Assembly: GCF_004793545.1 (NCBI RefSeq)
Contig: NZ_SRYA01000023.1
Coordinates: 1 to 64,000 of the forward strand
Direction of reading: 5' to 3'
DNA: 64,000 nucleotides
From: Petralouisia muris
Lineage (GTDB): Bacteria > Bacillota > Clostridia > Lachnospirales > Lachnospiraceae
Positions 1 to 11,768 of the stretch are shown one piece after another. The notes under the pieces are model-generated. The model was given only the letters and a program-made list of their open reading frames with translations, made no database searches and was not told the DNA's origin. The position numbers and the translations under genes were made by a program. Numbering within the stretch: the stretch's first letter is position 1; each line of letters opens with the position of its first letter.

Positions 1-32
1 TACAACAGAAAGTCCTGTGCGGCATTTTTTTA

Positions 33-3375
<3,343 letters not shown>

Positions 3376-3464
3376 ATCACATTCCTCCTAAAATTTTTTC
3401 TGCCAGATGGCCATTCCAGCAGTTTCCTGAATTGATTCCAGCACTGAAATTCTTTTCTGTTATC

Positions 3465-3493
3465 ATTATAGCAACGGAAAACGACAATGTCAT
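3465..3493 (-). promoter_or_regulatory. Sigma-A type promoter of the beta-glucoside PTS operon
   Basis: On the minus strand, ATGACA (3493-3488) and a perfect TATAAT (3470-3465) are separated by 17 bases. They lie about 90 bases upstream of the PTS gene start and after the rpiR terminator, so this is the natural start of the PTS-GH1 transcript and the likely control point of the adjacent RpiR protein. Confidence 0.7.
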
Positions 3494-3503
3494 TGCTTCT
3501 GAC

Positions 3504-3545
3504 ATCAAAAAAAACAAGTCCGCTCTTTTGGAACTTGTTTTTTCT
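3504..3545 (-). terminator. Bidirectional rho-independent terminator after rpiR
   Basis: The arms AAAACAAGT (3511-3519) and ACTTGTTTT (3533-3541) form a hairpin with an A-run on one side and a T-run on the other. It lies directly after the rpiR stop codon. Confidence 0.7.
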
Positions 3546-3561
3546 AAAAAACAATTTTGTT

Positions 3562-4332
3562 TTATTCCTCCTGCAATCGACTGGCAACCCGCTTGGCAAG
3601 TGTCTCCGCAACTATAACTGCCGGTGCCTGAGAGGTGTAGTCAATGATTGCTTCCACTCGTGGGTTCATAAAATCAGCATTATTTTCGCCTCTTCTCATT
3701 GTAATATAATGGCACAAATTCAATTCAGCAAGCTGGGCAACCGTACATTTTTCTGTATTTGTAATACTGATAATACGGCAATGGTGTTGTTTCAACTGAT
3801 TTGTAATCTGCGTTACCTGTGAAACTTCACCAGATATGGAAAATACAAGCGCCACGGTATTCTCCATATCATTCATTTGCCACATTGGATAAAATGGATC
3901 TGTAATAGCCATACTGAATTTTCCAAACCCGGAAAAATACCGTGCCGCATACTGGGCAACATAACCTGAGTTTGATACGCCAACACAAAAAACACGGTCA
4001 GCCTGAGCAATCATAGAAGCTGCCTCATTCAGTTTCTGCTGATATGCTTCTGAGTCCACTCTCTCCAAAAAAACTTTCAATTCTGATAAATCCTCTGGAA
4101 CATGAACATTTCCCTGGTTTCCTAAATGCTCTTTCATTTTCAATTTAAATTCTAAATACCCATCACATCCTAACTTTTTACAAAATCTTAAAATTGTTGT
4201 TGTAGACACGTGGGCATTTGAAGCTAATTCCCGGATACGCATATAAGGAATCGCGTCCTGATGCTGCATCACGTATTGATAAACACTCATTTCCAAATCA
4301 TTTAGGTCTTGAATGTTTTGTATGGTAAACAT
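3562..4332 (-). CDS. MurR/RpiR family transcriptional regulator
   Basis: A 256-residue regulator with an N-terminal RpiR-type helix-turn-helix (residues about 1-75; the VSTTTILRFCKKLG segment is the recognition region) and a C-terminal SIS sugar-phosphate-binding domain (about 105-240, with VGVSNSGYVAQYAAR and SISGEVSQV). This family senses phosphosugars and controls nearby sugar-uptake genes. It sits immediately upstream of the PTS/GH1 genes on the same strand but is separated from them by its own terminator, so it most likely regulates the promoter at 3465-3493. Length and domain order are normal and it looks intact. Confidence 0.9.
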   Translation of the reverse strand: MFTIQNIQDLNDLEMSVYQYVMQHQDAIPYMRIRELASNAHVSTTTILRFCKKLGCDGYLEFKLKMKEHLGNQGNVHVPEDLSELKVFLERVDSEAYQQKLNEAASMIAQADRVFCVGVSNSGYVAQYAARYFSGFGKFSMAITDPFYPMWQMNDMENTVALVFSISGEVSQVTQITNQLKQHHCRIISITNTEKCTVAQLAELNLCHYITMRRGENNADFMNPRVEAIIDYTSQAPAVIVAETLAKRVASRLQEE

Positions 4333-4923
4333 CTACTATCTGTTCCCCGCTTTCTTTTATTAAAATATTGAATTACATTATCACATTTTTGTTTCAAAAT
4401 ACCTTGTATGCTTGTCAATATGCTCAATGACATATTACTATTATGCTTTTATATAGTCAAGACATATTAAAATTCAACTGTGCTAGCAGAAAAAATATCT
4501 GAAATAACAAACTCCTTAAAACTAACAATTCCAGATTCTATTGCGGCTTTTTATACAAGTATTCTTTACATAAAGTTCCTAATATACAGTTTGTAATCAA
4601 CTCTATCCAGTCTGAAAATATCAATCAAGCTGCCACGAATAATACCAGCAATATAAGTATAAATTATGTAAAAGAGAATTTCCCCAACACCATTTTGCAC
4701 AAAACATTTAGTACACATAGGTCACTTCTTGTTACCACTGTTTTGCTGATAGCAACTTACTTGATTTTATGACACTGTACCAACGTAAATATATGTGCAG
4801 AGAAGTGAGATGTTAAAAAGATGTGTTATCAACAATTTATGGCATTGGGGTTGTTCCCTCTTAATTTCAATTAAAAGCAGTTCCTTTTTTCCTGTTAAAA
4901 CAGAGCTGGAAAAAAATATAATT
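4333..4923. other. AT-rich intergenic stretch without a convincing gene
   Basis: No ribosome site/start pair and no family match was found. One plus-strand frame stays open from 4503 to 4772 (about 89 codons, no start codon) and ends in a hydrophobic stretch, so it may be the tail of a lost membrane protein. Otherwise the region looks like decayed DNA at the left edge of the accessory block. Confidence 0.4.
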
Positions 4924-5154
4924 CTATTTATGTCTGTCACAATAATAGACAAATTTGTCCACTATGTTGCATTTACTCCATTCTTCTTCCAGCCTGTCAA
5001 ACGCTTCCCAGCATTCCTCCGATTTGACAGAATCCCTTGTAAATGCTTTTGACGCTTTACGCAGCGATTTCATCTGCTGCCGGAAAGTGCCACTGTTCTT
5101 TAATCTTGCTTCCAAAGGCTCTCCCGTGCGGGCAGCAATATATTCTTCAGACAT
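4924..5154 (-). CDS. Small hypothetical protein, charged
   Basis: A 76-residue protein that I do not recognise. It is rich in Glu, Lys and Arg with predicted helix throughout, and begins MSEEYIAARTGEP. The ATG at 5154 is preferred because a GAGAGG box lies about 10 bases upstream. It follows another small gene (5484-5224) on the same strand by 69 bases, so the two may form a pair carried by the mobile region. No function is proposed. Confidence 0.5.
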   Translation of the reverse strand: MSEEYIAARTGEPLEARLKNSGTFRQQMKSLRKASKAFTRDSVKSEECWEAFDRLEEEWSKCNIVDKFVYYCDRHK

Positions 5155-5223
5155 AAATCCCAAACCTCTCTCATCTCCTTCTGTTAACAGAAATCATATG
5201 TTTGTCATTGTTACGAACGTATC

Positions 5224-5484
5224 CTAACAAACCAATTCCATCCGCTGCTCATTTTTTCCATACTCGTACATTTTCATGGACAACAGCTTGGTAATATTCT
5301 CCATACTGCTTATGAGAATTTCTAAATCCTTATCTTCATCCTCCCCCAATCTCCTGCACAGGTTCTGCTTAGCCAGATATGCTCTTTCATGCGATTGAGA
5401 ACACTCTTTTCCCTCGGCAAATTCATCTTCAACAACCATTTTGGGAGAACCCGAAAAAAATTCTCCTTCCAAAAATCCTTTCAT
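5224..5484 (-). CDS. Small hypothetical protein, mobile-element type
   Basis: An 86-residue helical protein with an acidic middle (LGEDEDKDLEILI). It resembles small proteins found in Firmicutes conjugative elements, but I cannot name the family with certainty. The best ribosome site (AAAGGAGG, near 5519-5526) does not serve the ATG at 5484. It serves an upstream ATG at 5511 in the same frame that meets a TAA after six codons; the ATG at 5484 lies two codons after that stop. The gene may therefore carry a nonsense codon near its start and be translated only by reinitiation. Confidence 0.45.
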   Translation of the reverse strand: MKGFLEGEFFSGSPKMVVEDEFAEGKECSQSHERAYLAKQNLCRRLGEDEDKDLEILISSMENITKLLSMKMYEYGKNEQRMELVC

Positions 5485-5666
5485 CTTTTCTTAAAAAAGT
5501 TCCTTTTGCATAATGCATCCTCCTTTTTCTCTCACTTTTTCAACCGTTTTTATCATTGCATTACTATAAAAACAATACAGATGGTGCAAAAAGTGAGACA
5601 AACGTGCGACAAAAAATCACATAAACCGAAATGACAGAAACGTCCACCGCTTCATCAACAATGAAA

Positions 5667-6179
5667 TCAATCACATTTCCCTCGCTGTCCGTAAATCCCT
5701 CCACTGAGAGCAGCCTGTGGTTCGTATCCAGCTTTTTCAGATAACACAACCTTGGCAATGACCTCAAACTCTTCCCGTTTTTCAATTCTGTAATCCATTG
5801 TCGTTCCTCCTTCTAATGTGATTTTTACGGAAACTCTGGAAAAAGATTTGAGTGTAAGTTTTTCGCTTTTCGCTTGGACAGGCGTAATCCCGTGGAACTT
5901 TGTGAATGCCCTGCTAAAACTCTCTGGGCTGTTATATCCGTATTTCAGGGCAATATCTATCACCTTTTCATTTCCAGACGATAAATCCGTTCCTGCCAGT
6001 GACAATCGCCGGTTGCGGATATACTCGCCAATAGAATAGCCGCAGATAATATGGAAAACCCTCTGGAAATGGAAGCTGGAAGAATACGCCTGTTTCGCAA
6101 TTTCAGCATAGTCTATATCTTCTGTAATATGATCTTCAATATAATCTATGGCCTTCTGTAACCCTTTCACCCATTCCAT
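5667..6179 (-). pseudogene. AraC family regulator, truncated after the DNA-binding domain
   Basis: The N-terminal 105 residues form a complete AraC-type double helix-turn-helix, clearly related to the intact AraC protein at 7331-8194 (both have AIDYIED, FQR(V/I)F and KVIDIALKYGY). The GyrI-like effector domain begins (TTMDYRIEKREEFEVIAKV) and is lost after about 10 residues, where the frame runs into unrelated sequence. Full-length members have about 290 residues and this one has 170. It has a good ribosome site and could still make a DNA-binding fragment. It lies about 100 bases past the C45 hydrolase gene, in the same orientation. Confidence 0.8.
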
Positions 6180-6280
6180 GTTTTTTTCCTCTTTCCGTAA
6201 CCATAGTATAGTAAACTAACAACGGCCTTTCCTGATATTCTATGCTATGCTTTGCTTTGTTAAGTTTCAATTCTCCCTGC

Positions 6281-7327
6281 TCACTTAAATTTTAAATCAT
6301 GCAGCCTGTTATCGCTGATAAATTTCTTCTTTCTTGGGTCGCCCTCTGCACGGTAAATGGCTAAACTTTCCAAGTCAAATATGGAACTCCAAACTGTTTC
6401 AAAGTCTGGCTCATTGTCATATTGGCACATAAATCCATAATCGCCTTTCAAAAGCTGCTCGGTAGTCTCGATATAATCGTCCCTTATCTTCCCCGAAGAA
6501 AAACTGTCTATGACAACCTTATACCGCTTGTGGGAATCATAATCATTCCCATTTGCATCGTCATAGGGCTTCATTTCATCAGAGATAAAGCTATTGACAG
6601 TACAAACAATCCTGTTTCCATAAAAGATTTCCGCTTCACGGACTTTTTTGAGAGTCGGCGTACATTCGACTACTGCCATATTGCCGCTTTTATCCGCAAG
6701 TAAAATGTTACAGTTAGAAGCTATTGGCAAATTCATAAGTAACGAAACTGCCTGCTCTGTATCATTTGCCTTTTCAAGCAAATACCGTACAATAAAACAT
6801 GAGTTAAACCCTGCCTTTATCTTTTTAAGGTCGGTCATTACAAACGTCATTGCCACGGCAAGCCCATGTTCATTCAGCCCCTCTTCCCCGTTGATGAAAG
6901 AGGATGTAGTGATATTAAATCTGTTTCCATTCCTCGGTGCGTAAATTTCACTTTTACATCCATCACGCAGATAGGGCGGCAAGTCATTATTTCTGCCATA
7001 TATCAATCTGCCATTTTGGGAATAGGCAAAAGCCGTACAGCCCCGAATCTCAATAGGGAAGTTATCCTCCAGATTATACATACAGCAGCCCATACACAGC
7101 ATCCACGAAGCAAAATGCAGATAGTCTGCTCCTATGGCGTCACTTACCCCTCTTATTTCTGCACACACTTCTGGAAAAATCTTTCTTAACATTTCCTCAC
7201 TTTGTTTTCCATGTTCCAGTTGAAAATTATCTAACTGAAGCGGAAAAGAGATTTGGCATTTGTTAAAAATTTTTCCACGCTTTACACCCATTTCATAATG
7301 GTTGCCTTTTAGTCTTAAATGATACAT
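6281..7327 (-). CDS. C45-type Ntn hydrolase (acyltransferase/linear amide hydrolase-like)
   Basis: A 348-residue protein of the peptidase C45 / acyl-CoA:6-APA acyltransferase-like family of N-terminal-nucleophile hydrolases. These mature by self-cleavage just before a cysteine that becomes the catalytic nucleophile. The motif RGCTAFAY (Cys near residue 96) fits the cleavage site, and YGRNNDLPP and EGLNEHGLAVAMTF follow in the expected order. The N-terminal prosegment GNHYEMGVKRG is typical. No signal peptide is seen, so it is probably cytoplasmic. It starts 3 bases after the AraC gene stop with a GAGGAGG box, so the two are co-transcribed. The substrate cannot be read from sequence. Confidence 0.85.
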   Translation of the reverse strand: MYHLRLKGNHYEMGVKRGKIFNKCQISFPLQLDNFQLEHGKQSEEMLRKIFPEVCAEIRGVSDAIGADYLHFASWMLCMGCCMYNLEDNFPIEIRGCTAFAYSQNGRLIYGRNNDLPPYLRDGCKSEIYAPRNGNRFNITTSSFINGEEGLNEHGLAVAMTFVMTDLKKIKAGFNSCFIVRYLLEKANDTEQAVSLLMNLPIASNCNILLADKSGNMAVVECTPTLKKVREAEIFYGNRIVCTVNSFISDEMKPYDDANGNDYDSHKRYKVVIDSFSSGKIRDDYIETTEQLLKGDYGFMCQYDNEPDFETVWSSIFDLESLAIYRAEGDPRKKKFISDNRLHDLKFK

Positions 7328-7330
7328 TTC

Positions 7331-8194
7331 CTATCTGTCCTCCTCTTTGATTGCAATCCATACTTTGGAATGTCCATGTGCCGGCTGGCTGTCACAAATC
7401 GGATACACTTCAATGTCTGGCAGTTCAGCATATTTATATCCAGAGAACGGCAGCCATTCCATATAAAACCGTCTGAATACACTTTGGACATCTTCTTTAA
7501 AACGTCCATCATTCTCAAATATAACCCAAGTTGCCGCAGGAATTTCATACTCGTACATATCCGCAGGGGCAGAAGCATCTGTAGCAACGCCGATATAATA
7601 ATAGATTTCTTTTGGACTTTCATATACACTGACTCCTAAAATCCCATTTGGCTCTTGATTAGATAATTTGCATATTTCCGAAAACTGGTTTCCCTGCAAT
7701 GTGGTTTTCCAAAAATCGGGAACTATCCTTAAATTTTCTTCCATATCACAGGTCAAAGGAATGCGGATTCCCACAATATGCAGGGATTGTTTTTCCGCAA
7801 TGTGATACACCATAGCACTTCCTCCTGTTATTTCGATTCTAAACTGAATTGACGGATATGCTTGCAGGATACACCCCATAGCTTTCGCTGCTGTTGGCGT
7901 AATTCCATGAACATTCTGAAAAGCCCGATTAAACGAAGTCGGAGAGGAATAGCCATACTTCAAAGCAATATCTATTACTTTCTCGCCTGTCCGCTGCAAT
8001 TCAAACGCTGCCTGTGTCATTTTTCGGCGGCGTATGTATTCTGCCAATGACACGCCCGAAACATAAGAAAAAATACGCTGAAAATAATAGGGAGAGCAAC
8101 ATGCAATGCGGGCTGCTTCGTCATATGATATTTCCTTGTCCAGATTATCTTCTATGTAATCAATGGCTGCTCCAAGTTTTTTCAACCATTCCAT
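7331..8194 (-). CDS. AraC family regulator with GyrI-like effector domain
   Basis: A 287-residue regulator: AraC DNA-binding domain at about residues 1-105 and a GyrI-like small-molecule-binding domain at about 125-285 (HIVGIRIPL near its start, YYYIGVAT and WVIFENDG later). Such proteins often sense amphipathic or cationic compounds and activate neighbouring genes. The ATG at 8194 is chosen over an upstream in-frame start because GAGGAGGTAAGGAG lies directly before it. It heads an operon with the C45 hydrolase, whose expression it probably controls. Confidence 0.9.
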   Translation of the reverse strand: MEWLKKLGAAIDYIEDNLDKEISYDEAARIACCSPYYFQRIFSYVSGVSLAEYIRRRKMTQAAFELQRTGEKVIDIALKYGYSSPTSFNRAFQNVHGITPTAAKAMGCILQAYPSIQFRIEITGGSAMVYHIAEKQSLHIVGIRIPLTCDMEENLRIVPDFWKTTLQGNQFSEICKLSNQEPNGILGVSVYESPKEIYYYIGVATDASAPADMYEYEIPAATWVIFENDGRFKEDVQSVFRRFYMEWLPFSGYKYAELPDIEVYPICDSQPAHGHSKVWIAIKEEDR

Positions 8195-8311
8195 CTCCTT
8201 ACCTCCTCGCAAACAAGAATAGCTTAATCTGCTTTATATTTCCTCTCTTTTTCTGCTATCTTTTGTAAACTTGCATATAGTGTATCTGAATAAAAAATTC
8301 GTTTCAATAAC

Positions 8312-8368
8312 TTCCCGAAAAGAAAAACGACAGAGATTTAATCCTCTGTCGCTTTTCTTTTCGGGGAA
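8312..8368. repeat. Long near-perfect inverted repeat (hairpin)
   Basis: The arms 8312-8335 and 8344-8367 pair over about 24 bases with one or two mismatches around an 8-base loop. The hairpin lies between the divergent AraC gene and the HTH/sigma operon. It may be a terminator shielding the two, or the footprint of a mobile-element end. No gene lies in it. Confidence 0.6.
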
Positions 8369-8395
8369 CTTTGATTAAAGTTCATATTTCTGCGC

Positions 8396-8424
8396 TTGAT
8401 ACAGTTCGTTTGAACGTCTATACT
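8396..8424 (+). promoter_or_regulatory. Promoter of the HTH-ECF sigma operon
   Basis: TTGATA (8396-8401), a 17-base spacer and TATACT (8419-8424) lie about 30 bases upstream of the first gene, whose AGGAGG box follows at 8441-8446. Confidence 0.65.
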
Positions 8425-8452
8425 ATATACAATACAAAACAGGAGGTCTAAA

Positions 8453-8641
8453 ATGTTTGAATATATGACAGCACAGGAAGCCGCAGAAAAGTGGAATGTA
8501 TCGCTTAGATGGGTACAACGGCTCTGCAAAGAAAACCGTGTTGAGGGGGCTTTAAATGTTAATCGTGTGTGGCTTATACCGCAAAATACTGTTAAGCCAG
8601 ACGATGCACGAAAAAATAAAAATATTTCAAAAAACTTGTAA
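8453..8641 (+). CDS. Small helix-turn-helix DNA-binding protein
   Basis: A 62-residue protein with a MerR/excisionase-like winged helix: MTAQEAAEKWNVSLRWVQRL is the helix-turn-helix, and NRVWLIP the wing. Proteins of this size are common in Firmicutes integrative elements as local regulators. A perfect AGGAGG precedes the ATG. It is first in the operon leading into the ECF sigma factor 46 bases downstream and may autoregulate the promoter at 8396-8424. Confidence 0.75.
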   Translation: MFEYMTAQEAAEKWNVSLRWVQRLCKENRVEGALNVNRVWLIPQNTVKPDDARKNKNISKNL

Positions 8642-8687
8642 GATTCTTTGAAATGCGAAGTCTTATAAGTGAGTAGGAGGTGAGATA

Positions 8688-9188
8688 GTGGCAGGTTTTG
8701 AAGAAGAATTTGAGAAGATTTATAAAAGATATTTTAATGATGTATTTCTTTTTCTCAAAAAGCTGTCAAAAGACGGAAGTATTGCAGAAGAAATCACAAG
8801 CGAAACTTTCTTTAAGGCAATGCATTCAATAGATAATTTTCGTGGCGAAACAGATGTCCGTGTCTGGCTTTGCCAAATTGCAAAAAACTGTTATTTTTCC
8901 TACTTGAAAAAGCAACAGCGTATTGAAAATATTGATGATATTGATTTCCCAGACAATCAAGACACCATTGAAGAACAAATATCAAAGCAATATGATGCGA
9001 TGCAAATACATCTCCTGTTGCATAATTTATCTGAACCTTATAAAGAAGTTTTTATGCTACGGGTCTTTGGAGAGTTAAGTTTTAAACAAATTGCAGATAT
9101 TTTTCAAAAAACAGATAATTGGGCTTGTGTTACTTATCACAGAGCAAGAAATAAAATATTAACGCAAATGGAGGACAAAGATGAATAA
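8688..9188 (+). CDS. ECF-type RNA polymerase sigma factor
   Basis: A 166-residue extracytoplasmic-function sigma factor that would redirect RNA polymerase. Region 2 spans about residues 8-75 (IYKRYFNDVFLFLKKL to VRVWLCQIAKN) and region 4 about 105-160 (LSEPYKEVFMLRVFGELSFK, then YHRARNKIL). It begins with GTG after AGGAGG. Its stop overlaps the start of the anti-sigma gene by 8 bases, the usual sign of sigma/anti-sigma coupling. Promoters that it reads cannot be named from this window, but its own operon is the first candidate. Confidence 0.9.
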   Translation: MAGFEEEFEKIYKRYFNDVFLFLKKLSKDGSIAEEITSETFFKAMHSIDNFRGETDVRVWLCQIAKNCYFSYLKKQQRIENIDDIDFPDNQDTIEEQISKQYDAMQIHLLLHNLSEPYKEVFMLRVFGELSFKQIADIFQKTDNWACVTYHRARNKILTQMEDKDE

Positions 9189-10092
9189 TAAATGTAATTT
9201 AATCAGAGACATCCTTCCGCTTTATGTAGAAGATATGGTAAGTACGGATACGCGAGAGTTTGTTAGTGAACATCTCGAACATTGTGAAGCGTGCCGTGCA
9301 GAGCTTGAACATATGCGGAAACCTGCAGACATTATCCCAAACACTGATATTGTTCCGCTAAGAAGAATAAAAAAGGAGTTATTTATCAAACGCCTTCAGA
9401 CTGTTTTTTTAACAGCGATTTTGGCATGCGCCATAGTGACGGTTATCTTTGGGATTTTAACATCACCTAAATTTTTCTCCTATTCCGATGACTTGTTTAA
9501 TGTTGATAGTGGCGCTGACGGGAGCATTACCATCGCCTTTGATAATAAGGTAACAGGTTATAGCTGTATGAAAGAGTTTAATGATGAAACGAAAACAGAG
9601 ATTTATCAGATAAATGCTTGGACTACGACTTGGGACATATATTCGTCCAATCGTGGGAAACAAAATATGGTTATTCCCTTTGATAGAGAAACTAATGTTC
9701 AGATTTACTATGCTCAAAACGATGGTTCCGAAGATGTATTGATTTATGGGATAAATGATAATGCTTATCAAGATACTGTAACATTGCCAAGACAAATTTT
9801 CTTGCCATATTTTATGCTAGCTTTTCTTGTCCTTGCCATACTTGCAGTTCTGCGGTTTTTATTGAAAAACAAGCAAGCAATAATTGTATGGATTGACAGA
9901 TCTCTACTTTTCCCGATATCCTATATGGCAGCGCATCTTTGCACAAAAGGAATTAGCTTTACGAGTTATTCGTCAAAACGAGATTTTTGCATTATCGTTT
10001 TGGTTGCGATGCTGTTTTATTTTGCGATGTTGACAGGAATATCCCTTTATAAAGCAAAAAAGAGAACATCTCAAAAGAACTTTGAAGATTAA
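9181..10092 (+). CDS. Membrane anti-sigma factor with zinc-binding N-terminus
   Basis: A 303-residue membrane protein. The N-terminal 45 residues are a ZAS-type zinc anti-sigma domain with the motif HxxxCxxC (HLEHCEAC), which would hold the adjacent sigma factor inactive. A transmembrane segment follows at about 64-86, then an extracytoplasmic domain of about 120 residues, then two or three more hydrophobic segments near the C-terminus. It overlaps the sigma gene by 8 bases. The extracytoplasmic part presumably senses the inducing stress; the signal is unknown. Confidence 0.85.
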   Translation: MNNKCNLIRDILPLYVEDMVSTDTREFVSEHLEHCEACRAELEHMRKPADIIPNTDIVPLRRIKKELFIKRLQTVFLTAILACAIVTVIFGILTSPKFFSYSDDLFNVDSGADGSITIAFDNKVTGYSCMKEFNDETKTEIYQINAWTTTWDIYSSNRGKQNMVIPFDRETNVQIYYAQNDGSEDVLIYGINDNAYQDTVTLPRQIFLPYFMLAFLVLAILAVLRFLLKNKQAIIVWIDRSLLFPISYMAAHLCTKGISFTSYSSKRDFCIIVLVAMLFYFAMLTGISLYKAKKRTSQKNFED

Positions 10093-10117
10093 CTCTGAAT
10101 GCTTTGAGGTGGTAGAT

Positions 10118-10564
10118 ATGAAAAAATCTCTATTTAGACCAGCGGATATATTAGAACTAAGCGCTGTGTATATCCTCTGTTTTTCCCTAAATTTTGCGTT
10201 TGATTATGTAAAGACTATCGACTTGGACTCCTACATTCTAAAAAGCTATTTTAGGCCATTTTTAGAATATCAACTTCTAATCGTTATATTATTTACATTC
10301 ATTGTGGTAGTTTTTCATTACCAAATGTTGTGCAGAAAAAAAGCAGAGGTGTTTTGCAGAATACTTGTAGGAGATACGGCGTTTCATATTACAATTCGGT
10401 ATGCAATGGATTGTCTACTGGTTTTAATGTTTGTTTATCTTCTATCAACTTTGGTAAATGTTTATTGGAATTTCAATTTAATTAGTAATCTTCACTTAGT
10501 TGCTATTTTTATCACATATATACTAATCAGTGCATGGCAGGTGCGAAAATATGAAAATTTTTAA
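10118..10564 (+). CDS. Polytopic membrane protein of the ECF sigma operon
   Basis: A 148-residue protein with four predicted membrane segments (about residues 12-30, 47-67, 95-118 and 123-142). I recognise no family. The ATG at 10118 is chosen because GAGGTGG precedes it. It lies 25 bases after the anti-sigma gene and overlaps the ABC permease start, so it may be an accessory part of the exporter. Confidence 0.65.
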   Translation: MKKSLFRPADILELSAVYILCFSLNFAFDYVKTIDLDSYILKSYFRPFLEYQLLIVILFTFIVVVFHYQMLCRKKAEVFCRILVGDTAFHITIRYAMDCLLVLMFVYLLSTLVNVYWNFNLISNLHLVAIFITYILISAWQVRKYENF

Positions 10565-11768
10565 GTATTTTATTTCAAAAATATTTTTAAGAAAAGCAGT
10601 ACTCGGCATAAGCATGATTCTGTTGCTTTGCATGGCAAATTATATAACTTTTACTTCTTCTCGTTCGATTTTATCAACTTTTCAAGGGTATCAAGAAACA
10701 AAATATATCAATCAAGAAGGAAACTACATCGCTAACTTAGATCCAGATAGTCATATGGATATGGGTCTAATTAACGAAAATGGAACACAAGCAGTATATA
10801 GCTATTTAAATAGTTATTATAATTACGCTTTTTATGTGGATGGATTCATTGTATCTGTTCCTAATGTTGATGATATGGAAGTACACTTAAGCTATATGAA
10901 TGAGAAGTATTACAAATTAAAACAATTTGAACTTTTACAAGGAGTGGATTTAAGCTTTGACTACCAACTTGATGATGAAATACCTGTTTTAGTTGGGAAA
11001 GGATTAAGTAAGACATATCCTGTTGGGTCAACGATTAGAATTGAAGAATCTGCCATTGGGCTTCCGATAACGCTTAAAGTCAAAGGGGTTTTGAAGCAAA
11101 ATGCTTATCATTCTAATTATTATGCTCTCAATTCCAAGACATACTATAATTTTTCGATTCTCTTTCCTGTAAATAAGGATTTTATAAATCATGCGAATAT
11201 AGACCTTCAATTGAATGGTCTCATGGATATAACAATCCTACAAACTTCAGAAGAGGGAGTTGCAGATTTAAGTGAGGTCTTGAAAGATAATTTGGGTTTA
11301 GACTTTAACTTTTTTAGCCAAAAGGAAAATTACGATTATTTTAATGAATACTATCTTCATTCATTAAAAATCATGGCGACAATAACCTTTGTTTTGCTTG
11401 CGGTTATAACTTGTATTTCTGTTTGGAACGCATTAGTCAGTGTTCGCTTAATGCTGAAAGACTTTACTATTAATTTATTGGTTGGATTAAGCTATTCAAA
11501 GCTAAGAAAAATATTTTATATCTATTTTGGAATGCTTTCCTTTATTAACCTTGCAGTTGTTTTCATATTCACCGCTTTTAACAGGTATGGCTGTTGGATA
11601 AGAAAAGACGCTACTTTTGTTACTTACGGACTATTTGGGTTGATTGGAATGGACTGGCTGGCTTTATTGGTAGTGGTTCTTTTGGATATTATTATTGGAA
11701 TAATGATTGTCGAAACTATGTTAAGGAAAATCAAAAGAATTCCAATTTCTTTGGGGGTATTACAATGA
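10551..11768 (+). CDS. ABC transporter permease, bacteriocin-export/FtsX-like
   Basis: A 405-residue permease with one N-terminal membrane segment (about 18-38), a long extracytoplasmic domain of about 220 residues, and three C-terminal membrane segments (about 272-294, 315-340 and 365-392). This is the MacB/FtsX-like layout used by mechanotransmission exporters and bacteriocin-immunity transporters. The ATG at 10551 lies within the end of the previous gene. The ATPase gene starts at its stop codon (ATGA overlap). Assignment to the lactococcin-972-type exporter group is an inference from the partner ATPase. Confidence 0.75.
   Translation: MKIFKYFISKIFLRKAVLGISMILLLCMANYITFTSSRSILSTFQGYQETKYINQEGNYIANLDPDSHMDMGLINENGTQAVYSYLNSYYNYAFYVDGFIVSVPNVDDMEVHLSYMNEKYYKLKQFELLQGVDLSFDYQLDDEIPVLVGKGLSKTYPVGSTIRIEESAIGLPITLKVKGVLKQNAYHSNYYALNSKTYYNFSILFPVNKDFINHANIDLQLNGLMDITILQTSEEGVADLSEVLKDNLGLDFNFFSQKENYDYFNEYYLHSLKIMATITFVLLAVITCISVWNALVSVRLMLKDFTINLLVGLSYSKLRKIFYIYFGMLSFINLAVVFIFTAFNRYGCWIRKDATFVTYGLFGLIGMDWLALLVVVLLDIIIGIMIVETMLRKIKRIPISLGVLQ

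Noticed and set aside
4767-5052. Overlapping short frames on both strands
   Set aside because: AT-rich, no ribosome sites, no motif. Treated as chance frames.
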